The notes under the pieces are model-generated. The model saw nothing but the letters and a program-made list of their open reading frames with translations, was not told where the DNA came from and did no database searches. 64,000 nucleotides of DNA, from assembly GCA_030549175.1 (NCBI GenBank), contig JAUKUA010000010.1:372001-436000 (forward strand), given 5' to 3'. Positions 46,201-59,563 of the stretch are shown piece by piece. Made by a program: the position numbers and the translations under genes. The stretch is from Lasiosphaeris hirsuta (lineage: Eukaryota; Ascomycota; Sordariomycetes; Sordariales; Lasiosphaeriaceae). Each line of letters starts with the position of its first letter. Position 1 is the first letter of the stretch.

Positions 46201-49200
46201 GAACTTCTCTATTTGTTATAAAGATATAGAAATGAATAGTAATCTTAACCGTCTAGTTCGTTCTTTTTAACTGACTATCGGTTTGTAGGTAGTAAGCGGT
46301 AGAAAAGAGTAGTTTAACGTTGTAAATATCGAAAATCTCTTTTTATAATGTCGAAATAAACTTTAGGTCCTTATCGTTAATAATTATTATTAATAGTCTC
46401 TAGTTATATATAAATAATAATCTTATTAATATTTTTATCTAATTCTTAATTATATAGGTATAGTGTCTTATTAGTAAGAGTATTTTTTTAGAAAACTTAT
46501 ATATAACTATATAGAATATGTCAAGTGTATTATAGCCTTTGAGATACTATATCGTTTTAGCTGATGGGACTGTAGGTAAGTTAATAATGAAATCTATCAC
46601 GATGGTATAAAATGGCTGTGAGATTACGTAAATAAGTATTATTTCTCCGTTCGTAGGCTGCCTGTTAGTCTGGTTCTGATAGTAAGTCTTATAGAACTAG
46701 ATAAAACGTTTTACTTTTTATACCTTGTTAGTAAAGTGTATATTTTAAAGGCTGTTTATTATCTTATAGAAACTGAAATGATACGATTTATTATAAACTA
46801 TCTTAAGTACTGTCTTAATATACGTTCTTAGGATATAGAGGCGACGATTTCTATTGTGATTAACGTAATATAGTAACTTATCTCTGATCTTAAATGGTCC
46901 TATTAGAAGTCATAGATATCTCTTAGGTACTCTAGCGCGTTTTATCCGTTATAGTACGATAGGTTTTTCTATCTTAATGTTAATGCTAGCTATTAACTTA
47001 CTATATTTTATATCATTTTTATAACTTTTATATAAGATAGTTTTAAACGAGTTATTAATAACGGGCTTAGTACTTACCTAAGTAATTATAATAAATATCT
47101 TATCTCCTACGTTCTATATCATAGCTTAGATATTATTAAGTTTATTAGATTTATTTATCTTAAGTTTTTTAAAGTTCTATTTGAACATTAGAAGTTACGA
47201 GAGTATATTAGAAATGACGTTAAGAACGTCTAAGATGTAAAAAATGTCGATTTTAAACTAGGAAAGCTAGTTTACTATATTTATAAGCTTAAGGTTAGTC
47301 TTATTTAGGTCTATCGTTACTAAAGACGTGTACTTAACGATATCTTTAGTAAGAGTATAATTTATTAAGACGTTTAGGTAATATTAGTTTAACTAAACTA
47401 TTTTCCTAAGCTTCTTAACTACTTATATAACTACTATAACCTTTACCTCTATAAATCCGTATTTCTACTTAGTTACGGTAGTTACTTTTAATAAGAACAT
47501 GATCGGTAGAACCTTCTCCGTTATAAGATCACGTCCTAAGATTACTTTCTTATCTTAGTTATTTTTAAGTTAGAAAACGAAGAGGCTAAAAGCTTCTTTA
47601 TAAGTATCGACTTTAAAGAATAATAACTTCGTTTTAATATAATAGTAAGTCGTAAATTGTATATATAAGTGTTCTTATAGTAGGTAGAAAGATTTCTATT
47701 TATCTTTTAAAGGTTAAAAATGTATTTTCGATATGTAAGCCTTCCTCGTGTTCTTTGTACTTCCGTTTATAATCTTTCCTTTCTTATGGCCCAATGTTAA
47801 TAATACCGTCTTTTTCTTCTATAACGGTCCGGCTTTAACGTCATACTAGGTAATCTCACGTTATAACTATTTAGCCATCCTTAGATAGATCTTAAGTATA
47901 TCTAGTATGTCTAGGAACTTTATCTTTTAAAAAGTTACAATTTAATTATCTGTTTTTACGACTCCTTCTCTGTTAATAATATATCTTAAGAGTTAGATCG
48001 TTAGATAGGCTACGAATGACTTATTAGTATTAATATATATCCTCGTATTCTCTAAGAGCTTAAGTACCTTACTTATATATTTATAATACTTATCTTTTAT
48101 GGTACTAAAGACGACGATGTTATCGATATATACCTATACGAAATCTTAACTATTACGGAATAGGCGGTTTATGAAACGTTAGGCGAAAGCGGGTAAGTTC
48201 TTAAATCCTATAAGTACTACATTTGATTACTCGAGCCCTCTTTCTATGATAATGACTATGTAATTACGATATTTGTTATAGACTAGTAACTGATAGAAGA
48301 AATCGGAGGTATCTATTATAGAGAAAATCTTTTTTTCTTATATTATAAGGATCATATCGTCTTAGTCTATAAGTAGATAAATATCTAGTACCGTAACCTT
48401 ATTTAAAGTATATAAGTCGATGATAAGACGGCTCTTCTTTACTCCGTTAACCGTTCTTTATATTATGAAGGTAAGATATGTGATAGAGGTTAGTTCGTTA
48501 AGAAAGGTTAGCTTTCCGGCTATATATATAATATTAAGTCTTTACGTAGCGAAAACGTGATCTTTCGTTCCCTAGAGATATATCTTTACTAGCTTGATTT
48601 AGTTTTACTATCTCTTAACAAGGTTAATTCTTATTTTACTCTTATCGGACATAGGTATAATGTCTCTATCGTAGAATATATTATATTTGTTTAGAAAGTC
48701 TTTAATCCTTTTCGCAAAAGTTTCGTTTATCTTATAGATACTTATTCTAGCCTTACTTTTAATAGTAGGAAAATCAGTTAACTTCTTAACTTCATATGAT
48801 ATCATGTGATATCTTATCTTTAGAAAGAGTAGCTATAAAATATTAACGATTTTTATCTTATTACTTACCTAACCGCTTAAAATATAAATAAAAATATCCT
48901 TTATTTTATCCTTAAGTTAGTAGATTTTATTAAAGATAGTTAAATAGTATTTTTTTATATTAATATTATTAAGCTTTATATAATATCTTATAGAAGAGGC
49001 TTATATAATCTTTACTCTTATGTTTATATTATAACTTATTAAATTAAATATAAACGCCTACTTTATTCCGGGCTATTTTTAAACTTTCTTAATCTTTTAA
49101 CCTCTTTTAATAATTATCAACTTAGATATCTAGTTATGGAAGTACGTTATATGAGATATTAAGTAATCGATGTTACTATCTTAAATACCTTTCTATGTTA

Positions 49201-50821
49201 ACATAAGATAAAAAGTCTATAGCCTGTTATAAATATACGTCTTCTTAGGTAATGATTTTAGTAGATCGTACATCTTAGTCCTAATAAAACCTTTTTCTCC
49301 GGATGTAAAAATAATACTTTAGAAAGTAGTGACCTTATATATAATCTCCCGGCGAGGTTTAGTAACTAGGTCTACCTTTGTCCTTATATTTCTAGTAGAT
49401 TAGAAAGTAACGTTATTTCTTAAGAAGTTAATAGTTATGCCATTATTATCTATAAAGATAATACCGATTAACATATATAGCCCTAACTTATTAATAATAT
49501 TAACCTTTATATAAAAGTAAACGTTAACACCGGTTTATTACGTTATATCGGGAATATAAAAATCAAACTCGGCTTACTTATCGATATGAGTTCTTAAGTT
49601 AACTTCCTTAACGAAACAGAATTCTTACGGTACCTAGTATAAATGGCGTGTCCATTTCTAAATCTACTTTTTATCGACGAGATTAGTTAAGTTATTAGTG
49701 TCAAAGTAGACGTATATAGGTTTATCATTTAAGTCTACTTTAACGTTAATTCGAAGGTAAGACTTCTTTAAGTATTAAGAGCCTACGGGATAAAGTAGTA
49801 AGTTTACTTTAATAACCTATCCTTTCTTAAAGATAACATAAGCTTCTTTATCACTTAAGTTATTACTACTCTAGTCCTTTATCAAGTAACTTTCCTAAGT
49901 TATAATAAATCCTTTATCTTCTTTTTCTATATCCTCTATAAATACTTATTTAAAACAAACCTTCTTTATGTCGTTCTTACTAATCCTTATGTTTCTATTA
50001 TTCTTTAATTTCTTAAAGTTCTTTAGTTCTTCTCTTAAATAGGTAGGTTACCTCAGAGTTATAGACTTTATAGGGAACCTTTACTCCTTAAAGATTATAG
50101 GCTTCATAAGAGGTATAAGAAACATAGACTTTTTTAGGAACCTAGGTTTCTAACATACGATTGAACCTTCTTTTAACTTTTATAGTTATTTAACATATTC
50201 CGTCCGGATATGTTACCACAGCTTATTTCCATAGTTAAATATTTTTATATAACTTAAATATTTATACTTTTTCTTATTAAGTACCTTATACCGGGTAAGG
50301 TTACTTAGTATTACGGAAGAACGAAGGAAAACTAAATAAAAAGGAGATATTATAACATTAAGAAAAGTAATAATATCCTCTTTTGATTTTTCTTCACTAA
50401 TAAAGTAATATCTCTTAGTCTTAAGTTACTTATATTATTACTAAGTATTAATACTTTCTTTATAGATAAACTTATCGTTGATATAGGTAAAAGTACTATT
50501 GTTATAAGGTTAATATTAGCTATAATACCGTTATCTCTAGAATACTTGGTTTAACTAAAAACCTCTAGATACTTAGTTATTAAATCTCTAACATAAGTAC
50601 GTGTCACGGCTACATTCGTTTACGTTATTAAAGTATAAACGTCCTTACTGTTTATTTCTCTAGTTACTAAAGAATAACCCTTTGTTATTAAAGTACTTTT
50701 GATTACTGTTATTATCTTACTAAGTAACTTATCTTTCTCGATCATTAACTTAACTTTGTCTTTTATTTCTATTAACCTAGTTAATATTATTATCGTTATA
50801 AGTCGTAGTATCGTCATTATA
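43210..50821 (-). pseudogene. Outer Gypsy pol and downstream region, RIP-inactivated
   Basis: Read on the minus strand, the RT contains KKSRLIIDLYTLNKVTVLD, FFYQLLVYNKYRNYIV, FKNLPAFA and VYIDNIVVFS (YIDN at 48130-48119, YVDD or YIDD before RIP). Integrase follows with IDFIINLPTVPSAKTI and YKFSKKILLLI. These blocks match a widespread fungal Gypsy lineage. Between integrase and the LTR lie about 2 kb (45.2-43.2 kb) that read as acidic, Asn/Asp/Lys-rich stretches and a basic KPTAKKSPPKTTKRK tract; their identity is unclear. Many stops occur in every frame. Confidence 0.75.
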
Positions 50822-50825
50822 TAAT
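50822..50825. repeat. Target duplication of the inner Gypsy (left)
   Basis: TAAT directly before the inner 5' LTR, repeated at 59560-59563 directly after the 3' LTR. Confidence 0.6.
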
Positions 50826-52151
50826 TGTCACACTGGTAGGCTTACCTAAGTCAACAGGGTCACTGACCTCCTTGACCGAGCCTTATACCAGCGGCACGAA
50901 CCACACACAAGAAGTACATACCCATTGACCCACGAACATCTATCATGGATCACGTGGATAAGGGAACCACCACAGAGGATGGCCACAACGTAGCTCAACC
51001 TCGGGACATGATCCCACGTGTGGCTAACGGCCTATTCAGCCAACACACAGGTCAGCGGACTCTCCTAAGTACCCACGGGTCGCGACGAAATGCCTAGAAC
51101 CACTCATAAGCCGGAGTAGCCATATAATGGATCTTACCTGTACTAGGTAACGTTATCAGACTTCAGATTTGTCATAGACAAGCTATTTAACCTTAGTATC
51201 GTAGTCAAGGCCTACATAATCAGCCCAGACCCTATAGCTGGTCTTTCGAACCATGGACCTTCCCGCTATCGCTGGCATTTCTTTGGAAGACCTAGAACCC
51301 GACGTTCTCCGGAGTCTAGCTTCAGTGGTAACAGGTGGCCGCGACTCCCGCGTGTAAGTCATGAAGGAAACCGTTACTATAACAGCCGACTAGGGAATCA
51401 ACCTAACAGTGCTATAGCTAACGTAAGTACTAAGGACGTGAAGGAACATCTATAGTAATGGACACCATGCTACTAAAGCTATATGGATAAGTACTGATAC
51501 CAGCCGTGGACCGATGTGTGATAGGCTAGCTTTACTTAGCTTGTAGCCACGGATTTGTAGGGCGTGAGAGACGGGCGGCTAGAAAGGAGATTCGGGACCG
51601 ACGGGCGGCTAGGAAAATCCTCTAAGTATTTTAGTATCCTTATATCTTATACATAACCTTCCATAAGTAAGACGGGTATGTTACGATGGATCCTCGAGAG
51701 GAAGAAGCTCCTTAGTTCTCTTTAGATAAACTTAAAAAGATTATCAGCTGAACTTTAGTGAAGCTAAGGGGTAATATAACCTTATGAACCTTTCTATTTC
51801 TTCTGACTTGTAACTATGAAGTATTATGTCTTATCCTTTGTTAGATCATTTTATCTCCCTAAACCTCCTTCTCCTTGGCTCTCTACTACTTTATATTACG
51901 ATAGTTAACTCCCTTACCGTTCTGTTCTAAACCTCTAAATCGGACCTTATGCTTATTAGCCTTACGAAGATCAAGTCTTTAAGTTTGTTATATAAAAGCT
52001 TTGAACTAGACTAATAACAATTGTTAAGATGGTTCGTTAAACGGTTAAGTCGAGAGTTAAGAAAAGGTTAAAGCTTTATAGTCTGACTTTTCATTTAATA
52101 TCTTACCTTGTGGTTATTATATCCCAGACCTTCGTAGGCTAACCTATGTCA
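50826..52151 (+). repeat. 5' LTR of inner Gypsy
   Basis: 1326 bp. The first about 780 bp are lightly mutated, and the rest is AT-shifted. It contains GACGGGCGGCTAG twice within about 40 bases (near 51569-51612). Confidence 0.92.
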
Positions 52152-55100
52152 TAGATAATCTTTCTACTCTACGAACAACCCTTTTACCTACTACTTTATT
52201 TATAATAGCCGGTAACCTTATATCATACTTAGCCACGTTCCGGAGCCGGGAAACCGAGCCTAACCCCGGAACCGATCTCATGATCTGGGAACCTCCTAAG
52301 ATAAAAGTATAAACTATTAAGAAGTTTCCTATACTTCTATCGAGCTCCGAGACCCTTACTAAACTATCTTAATGGTTTATCTACCTTCATAACCAAATCG
52401 CCGAAACTTATAAAGAACTTTACTTCTTTATTAACAATATGTACGAGGACAAGGAGAGGCTCGATTTGCTTACTTTTACATTTACCGCCTTAGTTACCGA
52501 CTATCAGTTAATAGTATAGTATGTCAAGACAAACTAGTATGTTCTTAAAAGTACTCGGTAGGAATTAGAAGCCTCTTATACTACTTTCGGCATCGAGGTT
52601 AACTAAAAATTGGCCTAGTTTACTACTTAAACAGCCTAACGTAAAAAATCTCTTAATCTTATTATCGCACATACAGAAGCTCTCCGTAAAGAGATTACTA
52701 AATAAAAGTTACGATAGGTACAATAAGTACGGGATCAAGAAGTATAAGTTAGGGAATAAAACGTTAAGCTTGTCTAAGTTAAGGAACTTTTTCGTATTTA
52801 AGAGGAGAAATAAGCTCGATAAGATTATTATAATATGGAATTTGGCTACTAGTTTACTACGGCCTAAAGCCAGCTTAATTCCCTCATAGTACTCTAACAA
52901 CTAGAAGCCTCACGGACTTCGAAAGACTAAGAATTGTTCGACTAACTTAAGGCTTACTTTAACAACCTCGTCGAAGAAGCTCTTATATCAAGGTTGATAT
53001 AGGTAGAGTCTTATGATAAAGAACAAATTATCTAGAGAGCTATAACACGTTCATAAAAAACCCTATCTATTAAACCCTCACGATGGCTGTCATAACCGTC
53101 TAAAAAATCAACCTCTATACGATACTTTAACTAAGATAAAGACCCCCTCTTAGACCATAACCTCTAAAGAAGGGCTACCTAAGAAATCTCGGTACGAGCC
53201 TAAAGGTAGGTCGATAACATATAAAACTTTGATACTAGAATAAGAAGTAGAAACATAGGAGGAAACTTACCTCTCCGTTATATTAAGATAGGTATATCAT
53301 CTCCTTTAGATAACGGTAATAACAATAATAACTCTAACGACGATCTCTATCGTATAAGTCTACCTCCTAGTCTCCCTAAACTACTAAGAGGCCTACCTAA
53401 GCTACCGGAACCCCCGGGACCTTAGGGTCCGAGCTTCTAAAGCCCCTTACCTCCACGTAATCCTATGGTAATTCTTCTCGACCTTATCCGTACTAACCAG
53501 GACCTAATTCATAATAATATTAATATGATTTAAGAATCCCGTGGTCAAGGTACCACCGTAACTATAGCAAAACCCGAAAAATATAACAGAAAAGACAAAG
53601 GCGAATTCGAAACATAGTAACGTTTTATTAAGAAGTATTTTAATGTTTATAAACGGAGCTTCCTTAACGATAAGGCTAAAATTAGCTTTGTTAGTACTCT
53701 TACCAAAGGTACTATCCTCGAATAGTATTAGAAAAGAGGGACCTAGATCGAAAAGCTTAGCCTAGTAGATCAATGGAATAACTATGTTACTACTATAGTC
53801 GAACGTTTCCGTGACCTAGTACGAAGAGCTAAAGACTATGAGGCTATAAAGGCCCTAACCTACGACAGAGATATAAACGAGTATGTAACAAAGTTTTAAG
53901 AGCTTAATCATACCGTTGATCTTAGTGGTTAAGCCTTATAATTACTGATTACGAATACTATCTCCGATACTATAATAGACTTAATCTATTCACGTACGGG
54001 ATATCTCCCTACCGACGATACTAACTTTCTTAAAGCCGTCGTTACTACTAGCTTAATTTATAAAGATAAAATGAAAAACCGCGAAATCAATTACAAGGCT
54101 AAGTAAGGAAAAGGAAAGTCTACTTCGAATAAGGAACGTTCGAAGAAGGACAGTTATCAAGAGGAAACCTATACCTCTAGCTCCCGTCCCGGTTTAGTAT
54201 CCGTAAAAAGAAAGCTTAAGAAAGGCCCGAAACAAAAGTAATAGGACAAGGAGAACAACCCCCCGGTATCTACCCGAATAAAGTACTAGTAAACCTATAA
54301 GGAAGCTATCGTTAAGATAGAATAAGCTGAAATTAACAAACATAAGGTAAGTAAAAGATACTACCGTTATAAACGTCAAGGCTATAACACTCTTAAATAT
54401 TATAGTAAGAAAACTAAAGATAGTAAAGATATTCCTAAGCTATCCGGAAAGATCTCTAGAGCTAAGACTAAATACAAAAGAGATAAAGATAAGGATACTT
54501 CTCCCTAACCATCAAAAAAGGCTAAGGTCTCTACAATAACAAACAAAGACTATCCCGAGCTTTTTTCTCGTATTATTAAACTATCTGATAATAAAGATAT
54601 ATCAGATTTTTAACAGATACCCCGAAACTTACGGCATCGGAAACCGTACCTCGACCCGCCGTAACTTCTGCTAGAAAACGTACTAACCTTAACACTAAGA
54701 AACCCTCTTATAAGAAGGTTAAGCGAAGCTATAAACTATACTACGGTACTCGTAAGATTATTCCTATAACTATCGTCTATTATAAAGCTAAGGAAATCTC
54801 CCTTCGAGTACTTTTAAATCCTAATGTCTCTAGCCCGGTTATAAGCTAAGACCTTATTAAAAAATGGAACATCTCCTATATATATAAAACGATTTCGAAA
54901 CCCTTAGAAGCCTTTAATAGAACTATCAACTTTAAATTAAGTAAGAAGTACACTAAGGAAATCGTTCTATGGTACCAAGTAAAACACTTTTCTCACCTTA
55001 CGTTCGAAATCTCTCCCCTTAACACGGAATACGATATCCTTCTTCTATACTAGTAGTTATAACAGTACTAGCCGGACTACCTATAAGACTCCAACATGTC

Positions 55101-58100
55101 AAAAGTAGCTTTTAGTTCTAACTACTATCGCCGAAACTATACTTCCCTTGTAATCTTAAGAAGTAAAAGCTTTATTACAAATGTCATAACGTCTTATATC
55201 CTAAATATCTCTAAAAGATTTAAGATCTTTACCCCTTTAATATCTCCTAAAGCGGCCCAACGGCTACTAGACCACCAGTCTTAAGACTATGTGATTAATA
55301 TCATTAGAGACGAAAAGCTCCTATAGAGACCCTTTTATCCTATGTCACCTTTAGAAAAGAAAATCCTTCGTAAATAGCTAGACTAAATGTTTAAAGAAGG
55401 TAAGATACGGAAATCAAAATTACCATGTTCTTTACCCATTTTCTTTATAGATAAGAAAGTATTATTAGAAAAGGTAGCTACTAGGGACCCGGAAAACCTC
55501 TATCTTATAGTTAACTATCAAAAGATTAACGAATAAACAGTAAAGAACTGTTACCTACTACCCTTAATCACCGAACTCTAAGATACCCTCGCCAGATCTA
55601 TCATCTTTATAAAGATAGATCTGAAATCGGGTTTTAACTTGATTCGGATAAAAGAGGATCATAAGTAGAAAATAGCGTTCCGAACTTATTACGGTCTTTT
55701 CAAGTTTAACATAATGTCCTTCGGCCTTACTAATACTCCCGCTACCTTCTAAGATATAATAAATCATATCTTTCGAGACCTTATCGATTAAGGCCTCCTA
55801 TCCTACATTAACGACCTCCTCATCTATGTAAGTTCTAAAGCGGAATACGATAAAATTATCATTAAAGTCCTTAAGCGACTTTAGAAGTATAATCTTACTA
55901 TTAACCTTACTAAGTATATATAAGATACTAAGGAATTAAAATACCTAGGCTATATCATTAGTACTAAAGATATCGTAATATCAAAAGATAAGATAGAATG
56001 TATCCTTTTATAGAAACAGCTAAGATCGGTAAAAGGAGTCTAGTAATTTAATAGATTTACGAACTTCTATAGATATTATATCAAAGGCTACTCACGTATT
56101 ATTAAACTACTTACTAATTTTACAAACCTTACCTAGAAAACCTAAACATAGAATAATTAGATAAACACAATATTTAAAGCATTAAAGAAAGCCTTTACTA
56201 AAGCCTCTATTCTAGTCTATTTCGACCTTAATAAACTACTTATTATCGAACCTGATATATCAGATTACGCGTTAGAAGAAATAATGTCATAAAAGTAAGA
56301 TAACGGTAAGATATATCCTATGGCGTTTTACTCGAGGAAACTGATCTCTATAGAAATTAACTATAAGATCTACGATAAAGAACTCCTAATGATAGTTAAT
56401 TATTTCTAACGTTAAAGATACTACCTCGAGGGCACTAAATATCGTATCGAAGTCTTCTCAGACTACCGTAACCTAAAATACTTCTAGACGGCTAAGGTCC
56501 TTAACCGCCACCAAGCCTAATAGGCTCAATAGCTTACCACCTTCGATTTTGTCATTAATTTCCGTCCCGGCATACAAAATGCCAAGGTAGATACTCTCTC
56601 ACGGCGTGAAAAGTACCTTCCGGAAAGGGGGGATAAAAACTAACCGATAACCTCTATTTTAAATAAAAGGTATTTTTCTTATTCGGAGATCCCGACGTTT
56701 ATACTTTTAAAAGCACGCCTTTATAACATTTTAATACTAAAATGGAACAAAGAATTCTTTGAGTAGATCAAAGTTACTACTCCTACAGACGAAACATATT
56801 AAAAGGCCTTAGTTTCCTTTGGAAAAGACGTAACTAACGAAGATAAAATCTTATTTATAAAGAATCGCATTTAGATCTCTGACAATAAGAAACTTAAGAT
56901 CCAAATCATCTGTTCCGAACACGATATTAAGATAGTAGGCCATATAGGCATAGATAAGACTATTAAGTTTATTAGACGACATATGTTCTAACGAAACCTC
57001 GAGAAGGACGTTACTAACTTTATATACTCTTGTCACGAGTACCAAAGTAACAAGCTAAGACGTTATCTTCCTTTCGGACTACTTTATCCTATTAAGCTAG
57101 AATATTCTTCTTAAAGGCTTATTTCAATAGACTTTATAATGAACCTTCCTTTCTCTAACGAATATAGTTTTATCTAGATCATTGTTAATACCTTCATTAA
57201 AATGGTATACTTTATCTCTTTAAAAGATAACATTAAGAAGATAGAAGACTTAATCTCTCTCTTTACTTACGAATGTTAGAAATATTACGGTATATCTACT
57301 AATATCATCTCTAATTAAGACTTACAGTTTAATATAAGCCTTTGGCGTAACTTCCTTAAATACATTAGAGTCAAGCTAAGGATGTTAACCTCGTTCCATC
57401 CCGAGATAGATAACTAGACCGAACGTCTTAATTAGTATATCGAGGCTTATCTTAGAACCTTCGTTAACTATAAAATGAACAACTAAGATATCTTATTACT
57501 TATAGCTAAATTTATATAAAATAACGTCAGATCAACTTCTACTAGTAGCTCTCCTTTCTACGTAAACTATAGATATTATCCGGCCGTAAATAATCTACTT
57601 AACGAATCTATACGTAACCCATATAGTAAGATCATAACATATTAGATAACGATAGTCTACGAGAATCTTTATGAAACTCTCAAAGAATCTCGGGAACAGA
57701 TAAAGAAGTATATAGACAGGAAGTAAACGGAAGTACCTTCCTTTAAAGAAAAACAACTAGTAATACTTAATATACGGAATATTAAGACTAAGAGACCTTT
57801 TAAAAAACTAGATAGGAAGCTACTTAGCCCGTTTAAGATCTCTAAGATAATATCTCCCACAGCCGTGAAACTCAAACTCCCGGAACGTTAGAAAATTTAT
57901 CCTACCTTCTATGTCTCTCTTATTAAACCTTTCCGAACCGGCTCCTAGCCGATCTCTAACCTTATTTAGGTCCTAGAGTAAGTAAGAGATGTTTACCTTA
58001 AGGAATTTATAGTAGAGGAAATTATGAATTCCCGTACCAAGAAGAGGATAGTAAAATATCTCGTTAAATAAGATAGATACCCTAAAGAAAAAGATTAGAC

Positions 58101-58233
58101 TTAGGAGCTATACAAGTACTTCTCTAATATCTAAGAACTTTGGGACTTCTACGTTAAGTATCTACATAAGCTAAAAGACCCTAGGGTTATTAACCTTAGG
58201 ACTCGAGGTAAGTCCTCTTAGGAGGGGAGATAA
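52152..58233 (+). pseudogene. Inner Gypsy gag-pol, RIP-inactivated
   Basis: The gag zinc knuckle at about 54357-54403 reads YRYKRQGYNTLKYY, where a CxxC-x4-H-x4-C is expected, so Cys and His codons became Tyr. RT has SFGLTNTPATF and YINDLLIYVSSKAEYD (YIND at 55804-55815). RNase H is near 56250 (SDYALEEIMS). The integrase finger is at 56910-57055 (HDIKIVGHIG, SCHEYQSNK), with DFIMNLPFSNEYSFI and FHPEIDN*TERLN downstream. A chromodomain-like tail is near 58005-58100 (EFIVEEIMNSRTKKRIVKYL). Such chromodomains steer integration to heterochromatin, which suits its place in this nest. Confidence 0.85.
58221..58230 (+). other. Polypurine tract of inner Gypsy
   Basis: GGAGGGGAGA three bases before the 3' LTR, the plus-strand primer site. 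It escaped RIP because it has no CA or TG. Confidence 0.75.
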
Positions 58234-59559
58234 TATTACACTAGTAAGCTTACCTAGGTTAATAAGATTACTGACCTTCTTAACCAAGCCTTACACTAGC
58301 GGTACGAACTACACATAAGAAGTACATACCCATTAACCTACGAACATCTATTATAGATCACGTAGATAAGAGAACTACCAAAGAGGATGGCTACAACGTA
58401 GCTTAACCTCGGGACATGATCCCACGTGTAACTAACGGCCTATTCAGCCGACACATAAGTCAGTAGACTCTCCTAAGTACCTACAGGTCACGACGGAATG
58501 TCTAGAACTACTCATAAGCCGGAGTAGCTATACAATAGATCTCACCCGTACTAGGTAACGTTATCAAACTTTAGATTTGTCATAGACAAGCTATTTAACC
58601 TTAGTATCGTAGTTAGGGCCTATATAATTAGCCTAGACCTTATAGCTAGTCTTTCGAACTATAGACCTTCCTACTATCACTAGTATTCCTTTAGAAGACT
58701 TAGAACCTAACGTTCTCCGGAGTCTAACTTCAGTAGTAACAGGTAGCCGCGACCTCCGTGTGTAAGTTATGAAGGGAACTGTTATTATGACAGCCGACCA
58801 GGGGATTAACCTAATAACACTGTGGCTAACGTAAGTACTAAGGACGTGAAGGAACATCTGTAGTAATAGATACCATGTTACTAGAGTTGTATAGATAAGT
58901 ACTAATACCGGCCGTGGACCGATATATGATAGGCCGGCTTCACTTAGCTTGTAGCTACGGATTTATAGGGCGTGAGAGACGGGCGGCTAGAAAGGAGATT
59001 TGGGACCGACGGGCGGCTAGGAGGATTCTCTAGGTATTTTGGTATCCTTGTATCTTATACATAGCCTTCCATAAGTAGGACGGGTATGCTACGATAGATC
59101 CTCGAGAGAAAGAAGCTTCCCAGTTCTCTTTGGACAAACCTAGAAAGATTATCAGTTGAACTTCAGTGAAGCTGAGGGGTAATATAACCTTGTGAACCCT
59201 TCTGTTTCTCCTGACTTGTAACTACGAAGTATTATGTCTTATCCTTTGTTGGATCATTCCATCTCCCTGAACCTCCTTCTCCCTGGCTTTCTACCACTTT
59301 GTATTGTGATAGTTAACTCCCTCACCGTTCTGTTCTAAACCTCTAAATCGGACCTTATGCTTATTAGCCTTGCGAAGATCAAGTCCCTGAGTTTGTCGTG
59401 TGAAAGCTCTGAACTAGACTAACAGCAATTGTCGGGATGGTTCGCTGAACGGTTGAGTCGAGAGTTAGGAAAAGGTTAAAGCTCTGCAGTCTGACTCTTC
59501 ATTTGATATCTCATCTTGTGGTTGTTATACCCCAGACCTTCGTGGGCTGGCCTGTGTCA
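58234..59559 (+). repeat. 3' LTR of inner Gypsy
   Basis: 1326 bp. Here the first about 780 bp are more mutated and the last part less mutated than in the 5' LTR. Differences between the two are transitions. Confidence 0.92.
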
Positions 59560-59563
59560 TAAT

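Larger units (their letters stand above)
50826..59559 (+). mobile_element. Inner Ty3/Gypsy chromovirus-type retrotransposon
   Basis: LTRs 50826-52151 and 58234-59559 are both exactly 1326 bp, begin TG (TA in the right copy) and end CA, with TAAT on each outer side. A polypurine tract (GGAGGGGAGA, 58221-58230) precedes the right LTR. The order gag, protease, RT, RNase H, integrase, chromodomain on the plus strand is that of chromoviruses. It is inserted in the outer Gypsy in opposite orientation. All frames are broken by RIP-type stops. Confidence 0.92.
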
